From contig NZ_AP022588.1 in the NCBI RefSeq assembly GCF_010731735.1, forward strand, positions 1,302,001 through 1,366,000: a stretch of DNA of 64,000 bases, in the 5' to 3' direction. Of this stretch, positions 21,870 through 29,699 are shown piece after piece. This stretch comes from Mycolicibacterium sediminis (GTDB lineage Bacteria > Actinomycetota > Actinomycetes > Mycobacteriales > Mycobacteriaceae). The position numbers and the translations under genes are program-made. A model generated the notes under the pieces. That model was not told the origin of the DNA. It worked only from the letters and a program-made list of their open reading frames with translations, and searched no databases. Position 1 is the stretch's first letter. Each line of letters opens with the position of its first letter.

Positions 21870-22092
21870 AGAGGTTATCGGTCCTCCGGTGGTGCTGGGC
21901 CCCAAAACGACGACCCGCCCAAGCTCAAGTTCGAGCTCGGCGAGGTAGCCATCATGGTGGCCACCGCTCGGCCAGTTGGTTGTCGGTGAATACTGCGGTC
22001 CGCAGCGACGCCGGCTGCAGATGGCGGGTGAGCTGTGCGTCCATATCTTGGCCGCTGGTGCCTACACGTGCGTTGCCGAAGACAGCGGTCAT
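21870..22092 (-). pseudogene. Decayed serine recombinase (resolvase/invertase) N-terminal remnant
   Basis: Reading leftwards from an ATG at 22092, the frame gives MTAVFGNARVGTSGQDMDAQ. This is a recognisable but eroded start of a serine recombinase, where YARVSTxxQDLDAQ is expected; the catalytic Ser in the VST motif has been changed. Further left PTGRAVATMMAT is followed, after a one-base loss near 21945, by the frame giving LAELELELGR. The middle of the catalytic domain is missing. So this is a multiply damaged gene. Its presumed res site lies just to its right (22142-22232). The 21567-21869 stretch to the left shows no convincing gene. Confidence 0.75.
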
Positions 22093-22141
22093 GCCAACAC
22101 CGTCTCATTGGCCATCGACCTGATAGATCTGAAGCACGTGA

Positions 22142-22232
22142 TCTGAGACAAGGTCCGAGACACAGCGACCTAGGGCTGTCGTGTCAGAGGCTCACAAGCG
22201 GGACCTGTCTTGTTTCTCTACACGCGAGACAG
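22142..22232. repeat. res-like recombination site 1
   Basis: Contains TGAGACA and CGAGACA copies (about 22144-22163) and a 28-bp imperfect palindrome CTGTCT...AGACAG at 22205-22232 with TTTCTCTA in its centre. Size and symmetry fit a serine-recombinase subsite. It lies upstream of the adjacent recombinase remnant and resembles the sites at 30056-30177, 23237, 24036 and 27492. Confidence 0.55.
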
Positions 22233-22307
22233 AGTGGATGGTTGGAGGCTTTGCGCGCGAAGGCTCTGCGATGAGTTCGAGATCTAGAGGCGGTCGGTAC
22301 CACCGTG

Positions 22308-23165
22308 ATGACGCACATTCTCGAGCTTCCCGAAGTGGGCCTTGCCTACGACGTACACGGACCGCTGCCGACCGCTGGCGGACGTCCGCCTCTATTGATG
22401 ATCGGCCAACCCATGGACGCCAGCGGCTTCAGCGCGTTGGTGCCACTCTTTCCTGACCGCACGACAATCACTTACGACCCGCGCGGTCTCGGGCGCAGCA
22501 CTCGCAAGGACGGCCAGGTGGAGAACAGGCCTGAGGTCCAGGCATCCGACCTCCACGCGCTGATCGAAGCTCTCGGCGGAGGTCCGGTCGACATGTTTGC
22601 GAGCAGTGGCGGCGCGATCACCGGTCTCGCGCTCGTCATCGGTTATCCCGGGGATCTGGTGACCCTGGTGGCCCACGAACCGCCCCTCATAGACGTGCTC
22701 CCCGACGCCGAGGCCGCATGGCGCGCCAGGAACGGTTTCCGAGACACCTACTTGGACAAGGGCTGGGGCGCCGGCATGGCGACCTTCATCGCGATGACGT
22801 CGTGGCAAGGCGAGTTCACCGATGCGTACTTCGACCAGCCCGCACCTGATCCCGGCGCGTTCGGCATGCCCGACGAGGACGACGGCTCTCGGGACGATCC
22901 GCTGCTCTCCGACCGGTCCGTCACATTCCTCTCCTACCATCCCGACGTCGATGCACTGGCCGCGGCGCCGACCCGGGTCGTGATCGCCGTCGGCGAGGAG
23001 TCTGCCGAAACGTTCACCGGGCGGACCGCGGTGGCCACCGCCGAGCTGCTCGGCCAGCGGGCCACGGTGTTCCCGAGCCACCACGGTGGGTTCAGTGGTG
23101 GCGAGTTCGGATATGCCGGCCAGCCAGAGGCCTTCGCGCGCAGGCTCCGCGAGGTGCTCGACTGA
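22308..23165 (+). CDS. Alpha/beta hydrolase
   Basis: An alpha/beta-hydrolase fold protein of 285 residues. It shows the oxyanion-loop strand LLMIGQPMDASGF, the YDPRGLGRS motif, the nucleophile elbow MFASSGGA (A-x-S-x-G form rather than G-x-S-x-G) and a C-terminal HHGG that fits the catalytic His. The Asp is probably in the strand before VIAVGEES. Substrate cannot be told; related actinobacterial proteins are generic hydrolases. GTG at 22305 and ATG at 22308 are both possible starts; ATG is preferred. The gene is flanked by res-like sites on both sides, with no operon partners. Confidence 0.85.
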   Translation: MTHILELPEVGLAYDVHGPLPTAGGRPPLLMIGQPMDASGFSALVPLFPDRTTITYDPRGLGRSTRKDGQVENRPEVQASDLHALIEALGGGPVDMFASSGGAITGLALVIGYPGDLVTLVAHEPPLIDVLPDAEAAWRARNGFRDTYLDKGWGAGMATFIAMTSWQGEFTDAYFDQPAPDPGAFGMPDEDDGSRDDPLLSDRSVTFLSYHPDVDALAAAPTRVVIAVGEESAETFTGRTAVATAELLGQRATVFPSHHGGFSGGEFGYAGQPEAFARRLREVLD

Positions 23166-23236
23166 ACTGCGCCAGTAACCGTTTCCCAGTAAGCACTCAC
23201 TTCGTACCGGTCGTCTCCGCACCGGTTGTCGTCTAC

Positions 23237-23278
23237 GCGAGACAAGAGCTGAGCCGTCCAACTTTTCTAGGAGCGATG
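23237..23278 (+). repeat. Solitary res-like site 2
   Basis: GCGAGACA at 23237 is followed, with a start-to-start offset of 29 nt, by TCTAGG at 23266. The same arrangement with the same offset occurs at 24036/24065. Intervening bases share the pattern GAnCCnTCC. No recombinase gene lies next to it. Confidence 0.5.
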
Positions 23279-23388
23279 CGGGCCGCGAGAGGGAACATGC
23301 GGGCGTGCAAACGGCGCCATCAACGTCGCTTACCGGGCTTGGAGGTAGCGTCGGTTCCGTTGGAGCGGGAGGCGCCTTGGCAACGACC

Positions 23389-23997
23389 ATGGAGATGGCG
23401 TGTGATGAGCGCCAGGAGTTCGCGGATTTCCTCGCGGGCTTGGCCCCGGAGCAGTGGGATGAAAACAACTCATGCAGCCAATGGCGGGTGCGCGATGTCG
23501 TCGCTCATGTCATCGGGTACGACCAGCTGAGCACCGCCGATCTGGCTGCCCGGTTCGTACGCGGTGCGTTCGTAGTCAATCGCAGCAACGCGATCGGAAC
23601 GGGCGATCTGGCTGCCCGTGCGCCCGAAGACCTGATTCGACTGGTCCGCGATCACATTCATCCGCGTGGTGTGACGGCGGGATTCGGCGGCATGATCGCT
23701 CAGGTCGACGGCATGGTTCACCGGCAAGACATTCGTCGACCGTTGAACCTGCCGCGCACCATTCCGGCCGAGCGCCTCGATGCTGTGCTCAACTTCGCTC
23801 CTAACGTACCGCTTATCCGTGGAGCCGGGCGTGCGCGTGGAGTTCGGCTTGTCGCCACTGACCTGGAATGGTCACACGGAAAAGGACTGACAGTCCAGGC
23901 TCCCGGCGAAGCGCTACTGATGGCATTGGCCGGCCGACCCCACGCACTTCGACAACTCGACGGACCGGGAAAAGGTCATCTTGCACAACGCATTTGA
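23389..23997 (+). CDS. Maleylpyruvate isomerase-family (mycothiol-dependent/DinB-like) protein
   Basis: The sequence shows the MDMPI/DinB-like four-helix bundle: EMACDERQEFADFLAGL, WRVRDVVAHVIGYDQLS with the metal-type His, MVHRQDIRRPLNLPR, and a C-terminal sterol-carrier-like end with PGEALLMALAGRP. Family members are metal proteins that use mycothiol, e.g. in maleylpyruvate isomerisation or as thiol S-transferases; the substrate here is unknown. The ATG at 23389 begins the conserved part. A TTG at 23377 with GGGAGG before it, or a GTG at 23305, are alternative starts. It sits alone between two res-like sites. Confidence 0.8.
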   Translation: MEMACDERQEFADFLAGLAPEQWDENNSCSQWRVRDVVAHVIGYDQLSTADLAARFVRGAFVVNRSNAIGTGDLAARAPEDLIRLVRDHIHPRGVTAGFGGMIAQVDGMVHRQDIRRPLNLPRTIPAERLDAVLNFAPNVPLIRGAGRARGVRLVATDLEWSHGKGLTVQAPGEALLMALAGRPHALRQLDGPGKGHLAQRI

Positions 23998-24035
23998 CGC
24001 GTAGTGCCCTAACTGGCGACGTCAACACATCGCAT

Positions 24036-24077
24036 GCGAGACAGGATGTGAACCATCCCAGTTCTCTAGGCACGAGA
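24036..24077 (+). repeat. Solitary res-like site 3
   Basis: GCGAGACA at 24036, GGATGTGAACCATCC, then TCTAGG at 24065 and a second CGAGACA. The spacing is identical to the site at 23237, and the GGATGT-AACC part recurs at 27502. Confidence 0.5.
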
Positions 24078-24153
24078 CAACAGCGCTCACTGGCCCCGCC
24101 TAAAGCGGCGACCAGAACTGATCACACTCACAGCGTGAGGAACCAGACGTACC

Positions 24154-24492
24154 TCAGTGTTCGTGTTCGGCGATATTGATCTGCCGTGCCAGGGAGACTG
24201 GCGCTTTGCGTCGGTAGGCGTCTTCGAGCAACTCGCGAAGCAGGCCGGTGGAGGCGGCCTCGATCGCCACCACCACACAGGCCAGCTTCTCGCCCCAGTA
24301 GTACTCGTGACACACCGACGGAAACTCCGCTGTCACTGATCGAATCCCGTTCTCGTCGAGCATGATCCGTAAGTGGCGATCATCGGGGACGGTGGCGAAG
24401 ATCTTTCCCCGGACGCGGAACGACGCGATGCCGTGATGGTCAGCCTCGGTCGCCTCGGGCAGTCCCAGCGCGATGGCCCGCGCCCTGTTCAT
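24154..24492 (-). CDS. MmcQ/YjbR-family protein
   Basis: The 112-residue protein has the MmcQ/YjbR fold signature: LGLPEATEADHHGIASFRVRGKIFATV near the start and the C-terminal LLRELLEDAYRRKAPVSLARQ helix. The fold has a CyaY-like core and is described as DNA-binding-like, but function is unproven. The ATG at 24492 starts at the conserved region. It lies 6 bp after the stop of the MerR-VOC gene in the same direction, so the two probably form an operon. Confidence 0.8.
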   Translation of the reverse strand: MNRARAIALGLPEATEADHHGIASFRVRGKIFATVPDDRHLRIMLDENGIRSVTAEFPSVCHEYYWGEKLACVVVAIEAASTGLLRELLEDAYRRKAPVSLARQINIAEHEH

Positions 24493-24497
24493 CGTGC

Positions 24498-25313
24498 TCA
24501 CTGTTGGGGTGAATGGAAGTACCAGAGCTGGCCTTCGCAGTCGCGGGCACCCCACTCTCTGACCCCGTAGGGCTGATCAATGGGTTCTTCGATGACCTGG
24601 GCGCCCGCGGCGGTGGCGCGGCGGAAATGCTCGTCGAGGTCATCGACGACGATCACCGTCATCCCCGTGGCTGCCCCCAGTTGGGCGGGGGACTGATAGC
24701 CCTCCGCCGCCGGGTGCAGCCAGATCGTGTGGTGCCCGGCGCTGACCTCCCCGTGCAGGGCGGTCCCGGCATCGTCGGTGTGCAGCGGCCCGGCGGTCAA
24801 CCCCAGGACCCTCACTAAATAGTCTCGCGCGGCGGCCACATCGTTGTAGACCAGCATCGATGTGGTGGTGCGCAAGGGCGAATCCAGCATGTTCATCTCC
24901 TCAATCGTGGAAAACAACTGTTCAGCAGATAGCTTGTCGACGTCATCGAGAGCCGTTTCGAGTGCGCTCAGTCGGCTGGCCAGTCGTGATGCGACGGCCG
25001 CGGTGCGACGGGTATCGACGAGATGGCTACTCACCACGTCTTGGAGTTGCCACTGCGGCTGGTCGAGTACCTCGGCGATGCGATCAAGTGGAAATCCCAG
25101 CCGCCGCAGCGCACAGATTCGATACAGCCGTGCCGCATCAGCACCGTCGTAGAGCCGGTGCCCGGACGAGGATCGCCGCGCCGGCACCAGCAGACCGATC
25201 TCGTCGTAATGATGCAACGCCCGCACCGTCAACCCGGTCAGCCTGGCCAACTCACCGACCTTCCAAACGACTTCGTTTCGGTCGGCTGACTTGAATGCAC
25301 TCACCGCACCCAC
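24498..25313 (-). CDS. MerR-family regulator fused to a glyoxalase/VOC domain
   Basis: Residues about 15-140 form a MerR module: HTH WKVGELARLTGLTVRALHHYDEIGLL, RRSSSGHRLYDGADAARLYRI wing, then a dimerisation coiled coil. Residues about 149-271 form a VOC/glyoxalase-like domain with TTSMLVYNDVAAARDYLVRVLGL and YGVREWGARDCEGQLWYFHSP. The fusion suggests a ligand-sensing regulator in which the VOC fold binds the effector; this is inference. No cysteine cluster for metal sensing is seen in the MerR part. GTG starts at 25313 or 25304 are both possible. Transcribed with the YjbR-like gene. Confidence 0.85.
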   Translation of the reverse strand: MGAVSAFKSADRNEVVWKVGELARLTGLTVRALHHYDEIGLLVPARRSSSGHRLYDGADAARLYRICALRRLGFPLDRIAEVLDQPQWQLQDVVSSHLVDTRRTAAVASRLASRLSALETALDDVDKLSAEQLFSTIEEMNMLDSPLRTTTSMLVYNDVAAARDYLVRVLGLTAGPLHTDDAGTALHGEVSAGHHTIWLHPAAEGYQSPAQLGAATGMTVIVVDDLDEHFRRATAAGAQVIEEPIDQPYGVREWGARDCEGQLWYFHSPQQ

Positions 25314-25491
25314 GCTAGGACCTCACGCGACGTCAGGAACAACCCCTATTGAGGTGCCAATCCCGCCGCCCGATAGGCGCCACCGACCCGAGTCGGGAAC
25401 TGAGCCGCCCGCATTCTCATGGCATGAGCAACACGCAGGCCGCCGGTCCTCGAAGCGTCAACGCCGCGGCGAGAACTGAATATCAGCTATG

Positions 25492-25505
25492 ACTTATATA
25501 AGTCT
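25492..25505. promoter_or_regulatory. Perfect 14-bp palindrome, probable ArsR-family operator
   Basis: GACTTATATAAGTC is an exact palindrome 20 bp before the GTG of the ArsR-family gene. It is AT-rich in a GC-rich genome, and its TATA centre may overlap the -10 element. Position and symmetry fit autorepression. Confidence 0.6.
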
Positions 25506-25525
25506 CGGCTGGTACGATCCGCTAC

Positions 25526-25933
25526 GTGCACGCGTTCGCCATCCTCGGTGACCCGGTGCGCCGGCGGATTATTGAGCTGCTTGTCGACGGAGAGCAGAGT
25601 TCTGGCGCAATCACGGACGTGATCCGAGCCGAGTTCGCGCTTTCCCAACCGGCTGTCTCCCAGCATCTGCGCGTTCTGCGTGAGAACGGTTTCGCGCTGG
25701 TGCGGGCAGACGGTGCTCGAAGGTACTACGCCGTCGCCCCAACGCCGCTGAGCGAGATTGACGTGTGGTTGGACCGGTTTCGCGGGTTCTGGGATCAGCG
25801 GCTCGATGCTCTGGGAACTGAGCTGGCCCGCGGAAGGCACGCATCCCGAACCTCGGGCGACGAGGAGCCGACCTTCCGCGCCGGGGCCGGCACCGATTCG
25901 GGAAGAACCGATCGACTACGAAGGGAAAAATGA
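25526..25933 (+). CDS. ArsR/SmtB-family winged-helix regulator
   Basis: The N-terminal 90 of 135 residues form an ArsR winged helix: AILGDPVRRRIIELLVDGEQSSGAI, the recognition helix LSQPAVSQHLRVLRENG and the wing VRADGARRYYAVAP. There is no CxC metal site, so it belongs to the non-metal subgroup often paired with SRPBCC (AHSA1) proteins. It lies one base before the start of such a gene (frameshifted here). The GTG start follows a perfect palindrome likely bound by the protein itself. The C-terminal 35 residues are low complexity. Confidence 0.88.
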   Translation: MHAFAILGDPVRRRIIELLVDGEQSSGAITDVIRAEFALSQPAVSQHLRVLRENGFALVRADGARRYYAVAPTPLSEIDVWLDRFRGFWDQRLDALGTELARGRHASRTSGDEEPTFRAGAGTDSGRTDRLRREK

Positions 25934-25934
25934 C

Positions 25935-26578
25935 ATGAAGGACGTACTGGACGAGCTTGCGGCCGCGCGCCGGGCGATGGGCACAGGCAGGCTGCCCGCG
26001 GGCGATGCATATACCGTCGAGCTCCGACGTCGCTACGACGCGCACGTCGACGACGTCTGGGACGCCATCACCAGCCCTGAGCGGCTGAGTCGCTGGTTGA
26101 AGCCGGTCAGCGGGATCTGCGGCTCGGCGGGATGTTCGAACTCGACGGTGGCGAGCACGGCGAGATCCTCCGATGCGAGCCGCCGCGTCTGCTGAGGGTG
26201 TCCTGGCTCTTCGGTCCGGACGCCGACGCCTGGCCCGGCACGAGTGAGGTGGAAGTCCGCCTGGCACCCGGCCCGACCGGGGGCACCGAGTTCGAGCTGG
26301 TCCACGCAGCGGCCGTGGGAGAGCCCATGTTCCCGATCTATGGCCCCGGTGCCGGCGGCGTCGGTTGGGATCTGCATCTCCTCGCCCTGGCCGGGTTCTT
26401 GGCGGATGGCGAGACCCTTGATCACGAGGAGTTCAAGACCTCGCCCGAAGGGCTCGAATTCAGTCGGCGCAGCGCCGCGGCCTGGGGCGAGGCTCACCTG
26501 GCCGCAGGTGGCGAACCGGAGCAGGTCGCGGCCGCGGTCGAGGCCACCACAGAGTTCTACGCACCTAACCCGACCTGA
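25935..26578 (+). pseudogene. SRPBCC (AHSA1-like) domain gene with a frameshift
   Basis: The first frame encodes MKDVLDELAAARRAMGTG...VELRRRYDAHVDDVWDAITSPERLSRWLKPVSG. After about 26115 the family sequence continues only in another frame: LRLGGMFELDGGEHGEI, RCEPPRLLRVSWLFG, then the C-terminal helix region LAGFLADGE. One base is missing near GTCAGCGGGATC. Unless this is a sequencing error the protein is broken. Intact homologues are START-like ligand-binding proteins co-transcribed with ArsR regulators, as here. Confidence 0.8.
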
Positions 26579-26844
26579 CCCCCCACGGCCGAGCGGTGTC
26601 CCGGTCAACCTATCGCCGAAGTTCAGGCAGTGGTGTGATGTCCCGGCGAGGTGCACGAGTCCGGCTCGGAAGTCGAATGATTGGCAATCGCGGCAAGTAC
26701 AAACCCATCGTTGGTTTGGAATCGGCCGTAGACAACGATCCGCAACGAAACTGGTGCCAAGGGCTGATCCGTCGTTGGTCTGAGGCCGTATCTCCGGGAT
26801 CCTCGTCCGATTCGTCTGTGACCGTCGCCAAGTACCTTTCCGTT

Positions 26845-27471
26845 ATGTCCAGTGACTACAAAGCTGCGTTGCACCGCTATCTCGCCGATGCGCGACAAGC
26901 GATGCTGTGGAAGCTTGAGGGCTTCTCCGAGTACGACATTCGGCGGCCACTAACACCCCATGGGACCAATTTGCTCGGACTGGTGAAACACTTATCCGGC
27001 CGCGAAATTGGCTACTTCGGGCTTGTCTTCGATCGCCCCTTCGCCGACCCGCCGGCCTGGCTGACCACTACCGACAGCAAGCCCGACCCCATCAGAGACA
27101 TGTGGGCAACCGCCGACGAGAGCCGCAGCGACATCGTCGTCCTCTACGGACGTGCCTGCCAGCACTCCGATCACACCATCGAGGCTCTCAGCCTCGACGA
27201 CCGCGGGCAGATTCCGGCCTGGCCAGAGCACCGCCGGTCAGTAACTCTGCACGACGTTCTGGTTCACATGCTCGCGGAGACCACACGTCACGCCGGACAC
27301 GCTGACATCCTGCGCGAACTAATCGACAACACAACCGGAGTAACACCGGGCGGCCTACAACCGCCGGACGCAAACGATCCTGACTTCTGGCCTCGGACGT
27401 ATGAGCGCATCGACTCGGCTGCCCGCGAGGCCGCCGCCCACGCATCATGGAGCACTCCTACGACCCGCTGA
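26845..27471 (+). CDS. DinB-family protein (DUF664)
   Basis: A 208-residue DinB/YfiT-like four-helix bundle. It has YLADARQAMLWKLEGFSEYDIRRPLTPHGTNLLGLVKHLSG at the start (first metal-type His) and the C-terminal HMLAETTRHAGHADILRELID with the His pair expected for the metal site. Family members are putative metal-dependent thiol transferases; function here is unknown. The ATG at 26845 starts the conserved part. The 266 bp upstream (26579-26844) shows no gene; an in-frame extension through it has no similarity I recognise. It ends 21 bp before res-like site 4. Confidence 0.82.
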   Translation: MSSDYKAALHRYLADARQAMLWKLEGFSEYDIRRPLTPHGTNLLGLVKHLSGREIGYFGLVFDRPFADPPAWLTTTDSKPDPIRDMWATADESRSDIVVLYGRACQHSDHTIEALSLDDRGQIPAWPEHRRSVTLHDVLVHMLAETTRHAGHADILRELIDNTTGVTPGGLQPPDANDPDFWPRTYERIDSAAREAAAHASWSTPTTR

Positions 27472-27491
27472 AATTCCGCGAAACATGTCTT

Positions 27492-27540
27492 GCGTGAGGC
27501 CGGATGTAACCGAAATCAGATCTCTACAAACGACATAGGC
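27492..27540 (+). repeat. Solitary res-like site 4 (degenerate)
   Basis: GCGTGAG, then GGATGTAACC (27502) and TCTCTA (27521) followed by ACGACA. It aligns to the 24036 site with a 2-nt insertion. It separates the DinB gene from the HTH-type regulator gene. Confidence 0.4.
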
Positions 27541-27580
27541 CTCGGGGCAATGCCGCGACCGCTCAAGTGGTGGCGTTGGC

Positions 27581-28150
27581 TTACGCGTCCTCGGTCGCGC
27601 TTTGTTCAGTGAGGCGGCGTGTTCGAGTGATGACGTCCGTCAGATCATTGGCTGCAGCACTGATGATTTCGGTTGCGTCGTTCCCGCCAGCGACGTCGTC
27701 GAGGGTCTGCTTTATACGTAACAGGTCGCTGACGATGTGATCGAGAGCTTCGGCGGTCGTGGCTTTCCACCCGTCGATGCTTTGGCGCTGTGCGAGCAGC
27801 GCTCGGACGACGTCGATCACGACGGCTCGCTCGCGGTCGTTGAGTGTGTCCGTGGCGGCGGGAAGTTCGTCCGCTAAAGGGCGTCCGGGTGTCGGTTGGC
27901 CGGCTGCCGCGAACGCCACCTCGTCGGTAACGCCGGCGAGCCAGCCAATCGCGCGGACGGTAGCCGGCGAAGGGGTGCCGCGGTAAGCGCCGCGCAAAAT
28001 CTGTGATGCGGTGCTGCGGTTCAGGGACATGCCCCGTGGCCGCGCCGCTTCCTCTGCCTCGACGAGTGCCTGGATGTCGCGTAGCGGGGCTCCGGTGCGG
28101 TCGTCGATGGCTTTGCGCAGCAGATCCGCCAGCGTCGCCTGGGTCGTCAT
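27581..28150 (-). CDS. HTH-type (XRE-like) regulatory protein
   Basis: The 189-residue protein begins MTTQATLADLLRKAIDD and has a helix-turn-helix-like region at about 10-85: PLRDIQALVEAEEAARP, LNRSTASQILRGAYRGTPSPATVRAIGWLAGV. This is the arrangement of phage/plasmid-type XRE regulators. The C-terminal half is helical, with a likely coiled coil around ALDHIVSDLLRIKQTLDDVAGG. It is divergent from the unknown gene at 28233, with 82 bp between, so it probably controls that gene. Similar proteins occur on mycobacterial plasmids and islands. Confidence 0.75.
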   Translation of the reverse strand: MTTQATLADLLRKAIDDRTGAPLRDIQALVEAEEAARPRGMSLNRSTASQILRGAYRGTPSPATVRAIGWLAGVTDEVAFAAAGQPTPGRPLADELPAATDTLNDRERAVVIDVVRALLAQRQSIDGWKATTAEALDHIVSDLLRIKQTLDDVAGGNDATEIISAAANDLTDVITRTRRLTEQSATEDA

Positions 28151-28232
28151 CCGAATCCCTTGTCCTAATCGTGCGTGATGTCTATCGTCTATGTTGACAC
28201 ATGACACCGACAATCGGAAGGCGATGCACCAC
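28151..28232. promoter_or_regulatory. Divergent promoter/operator region
   Basis: A compact 82-bp region serves two divergent genes. It holds a direct repeat TCTAT-CG-TCTAT (28181-28192) inside TGTC...GACA (28179-28199). A GGAAGG Shine-Dalgarno for the rightward gene ends 11 bases before its ATG. A binding site for the adjacent HTH protein is likely but unproven. Confidence 0.4.
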
Positions 28233-28712
28233 ATGGCTGACAACGATCCTGACCAAACCCTGCGTGAATGGAAGCGCAAGATATTCGACGACAGCACGGC
28301 TGTCATCCCCCGCGTCTTTCTGCACGTCGCTCGACGCCACGTTCACCCGAGCGCCTTCGTGATCGGCGCATCTCATCCCGACCATGGGATCCATCACATC
28401 GCCTGGCTCTACGGGTCTCAATTTGGATTGCTGAGCTGCGAGGGAAGCAACGACGACTCCGATGTCAGCATCAGCGGTGCGGTGATACCACTGTCGGAGC
28501 TTAAGAAGATCGACATTGCCATCGAAGATCAGCGCTACGACGAGGAGTCGCGTCGGGTGACGCAGTGGACGCGCCGCGCCACGTTTACCTTCAGCGGCAA
28601 GAGGGACTGGACGCTGCAATCGACCGAAGCGCCAGACCAGCGTTCAGACAAGGCCGGCGATTTCATCGACCGCGTGCTGCTGGCCCTGGTCTCCTACGGA
28701 CAACCGGCCTGA
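28233..28712 (+). CDS. Hypothetical protein, partner of divergent HTH regulator
   Basis: I do not recognise this 159-residue protein. It starts MADNDPDQTLREWKRKIFDDSTAVIPRV, has a mixed beta-rich middle (FVIGASHPDHGIHHIAWLYGSQFGLLSCEG) and a C-terminal helix (GDFIDRVLLALVSYGQ). There is no signal peptide or membrane helix. The ATG at 28233 is preferred over one at 28224 because GGAAGG stands at good distance; upstream codons overlap the promoter. It is divergent from an XRE-like regulator, a layout common for host-interaction or defence genes on mobile DNA. Confidence 0.7.
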   Translation: MADNDPDQTLREWKRKIFDDSTAVIPRVFLHVARRHVHPSAFVIGASHPDHGIHHIAWLYGSQFGLLSCEGSNDDSDVSISGAVIPLSELKKIDIAIEDQRYDEESRRVTQWTRRATFTFSGKRDWTLQSTEAPDQRSDKAGDFIDRVLLALVSYGQPA

Positions 28713-28719
28713 CGGAGGT

Positions 28720-29348
28720 GTGGTGAGCGACGAACGACATCGGTGGAACCACAACACCCACTACTACGACATCGTGCTCGATGCCGCCCCGTCAGCTGCG
28801 CGGACCGCTCTTGACGTCGGTACCGGTGACGGCCTGCTGGCCGTCCGTCTGGCGAGGAGATCCCCGAGGTCACCGGCATTGACTCCGACGCCGACGTCAT
28901 CAACCTCGCTCGATCGAGCACCTCGGATAGCGTCACCTGGATCACCGGTGACGCCCTCACCTTCGCCTTGCCCGAGGCGCACCACGACCTGGTTGCCGCA
29001 GTAGCCACGGTCCATCACTTCCCCGATCTCGTGGCCGGCTTACAGCGCCTCGCTGACCTCACTGCCCCCGGCGGCGCACTGGTGGTGATCGGCTGTGCCC
29101 GAAGTTCAACTCTGCCCGATTACACCTGCGATGCCGTGGGGGTCGTGGAGCACCAGGTCCTGTCACGCACCCGCGGCTACTGGCAGCACAACGCCCCCGT
29201 GAGGATGCAGTTTCCGCACACCTACACCGAGGTCAAACAGATCGCAACGACGGTGCTGCCCGGGATGGCATGGCGTCGGCTCCCGCTATGGCGATACGCC
29301 ATCACCTGGCGCAAACCGAAGCAGGAAACACACTCCACTGCTCGTTGA
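28720..29348 (+). pseudogene. Class I SAM-dependent methyltransferase with a frameshift
   Basis: The first frame gives ERHRWNHNTHYYDIVLD and the SAM-binding motif I TALDVGTGDGLLAVRLA. The family sequence then moves to a different frame at about 28855: EIPEVTGIDSDADVINLAR (motif II), then DALTFALPEAHHDLVAAVATVHHF and LADLTAPGGALVVIG (motif III). The C-terminus RRLPLWRYAITWRKP is typical of small actinobacterial methyltransferases of this type. A single net indel breaks the gene, unless it is a sequencing error. GGAGG lies before the GTG start(s) at 28720/28723. Confidence 0.78.
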
Positions 29349-29593
29349 GCGACACCGCGCCGACCGACTCCAGCTCAAGTCGACCGCGAGATTGTGAAGC
29401 GCGACATTGCACTGACGTGCCTCGCTGACTACGGCGTGTGCGGGCTATCTCACGATCGCTGCACCACGGGGTTTCACGAGCGCTTTAACTCCTTCGTCGC
29501 CCATCGATCGGGAGTCGTCGGTGGCGTGGACGGCTCGCGTCGTGGTTGACATCAGCAGGGGTCCTCGGCCGCGTGGGTGAGGAAGGGTCCGCT

Positions 29594-29628
29594 CGACGCG
29601 GCTTGCTCACGATCTGGAAATGGATTGG
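29594..29628 (+). repeat. 35-bp direct repeat, copy A
   Basis: Begins CGACGCGGCTTGCTCACGAT and matches 31506-31540 at 32 of 35 bases. The surrounding 29349-29700 stretch has no gene I can support; it contains the far, unrecognisable end of the recombinase remnant on the minus strand. Confidence 0.6.
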
Positions 29629-29699
29629 CTGTGTGTGATCTGGGCCAAGCGACCGGGTTGGTGGTGCGCAAGCCATCAGCTCGACGCTATCCCGTGCGA

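Noticed and set aside
21560..22123. Plus-strand open frames directly after tRNA-Leu
   Set aside because: They overlap the terminator hairpins and the recombinase relic on the opposite strand, and the translations are low-complexity with no known motifs.
27581..28712. Toxin-antitoxin pair
   Set aside because: The two genes are divergent rather than in tandem, both proteins are larger than typical toxins/antitoxins, and no toxin fold is recognisable.
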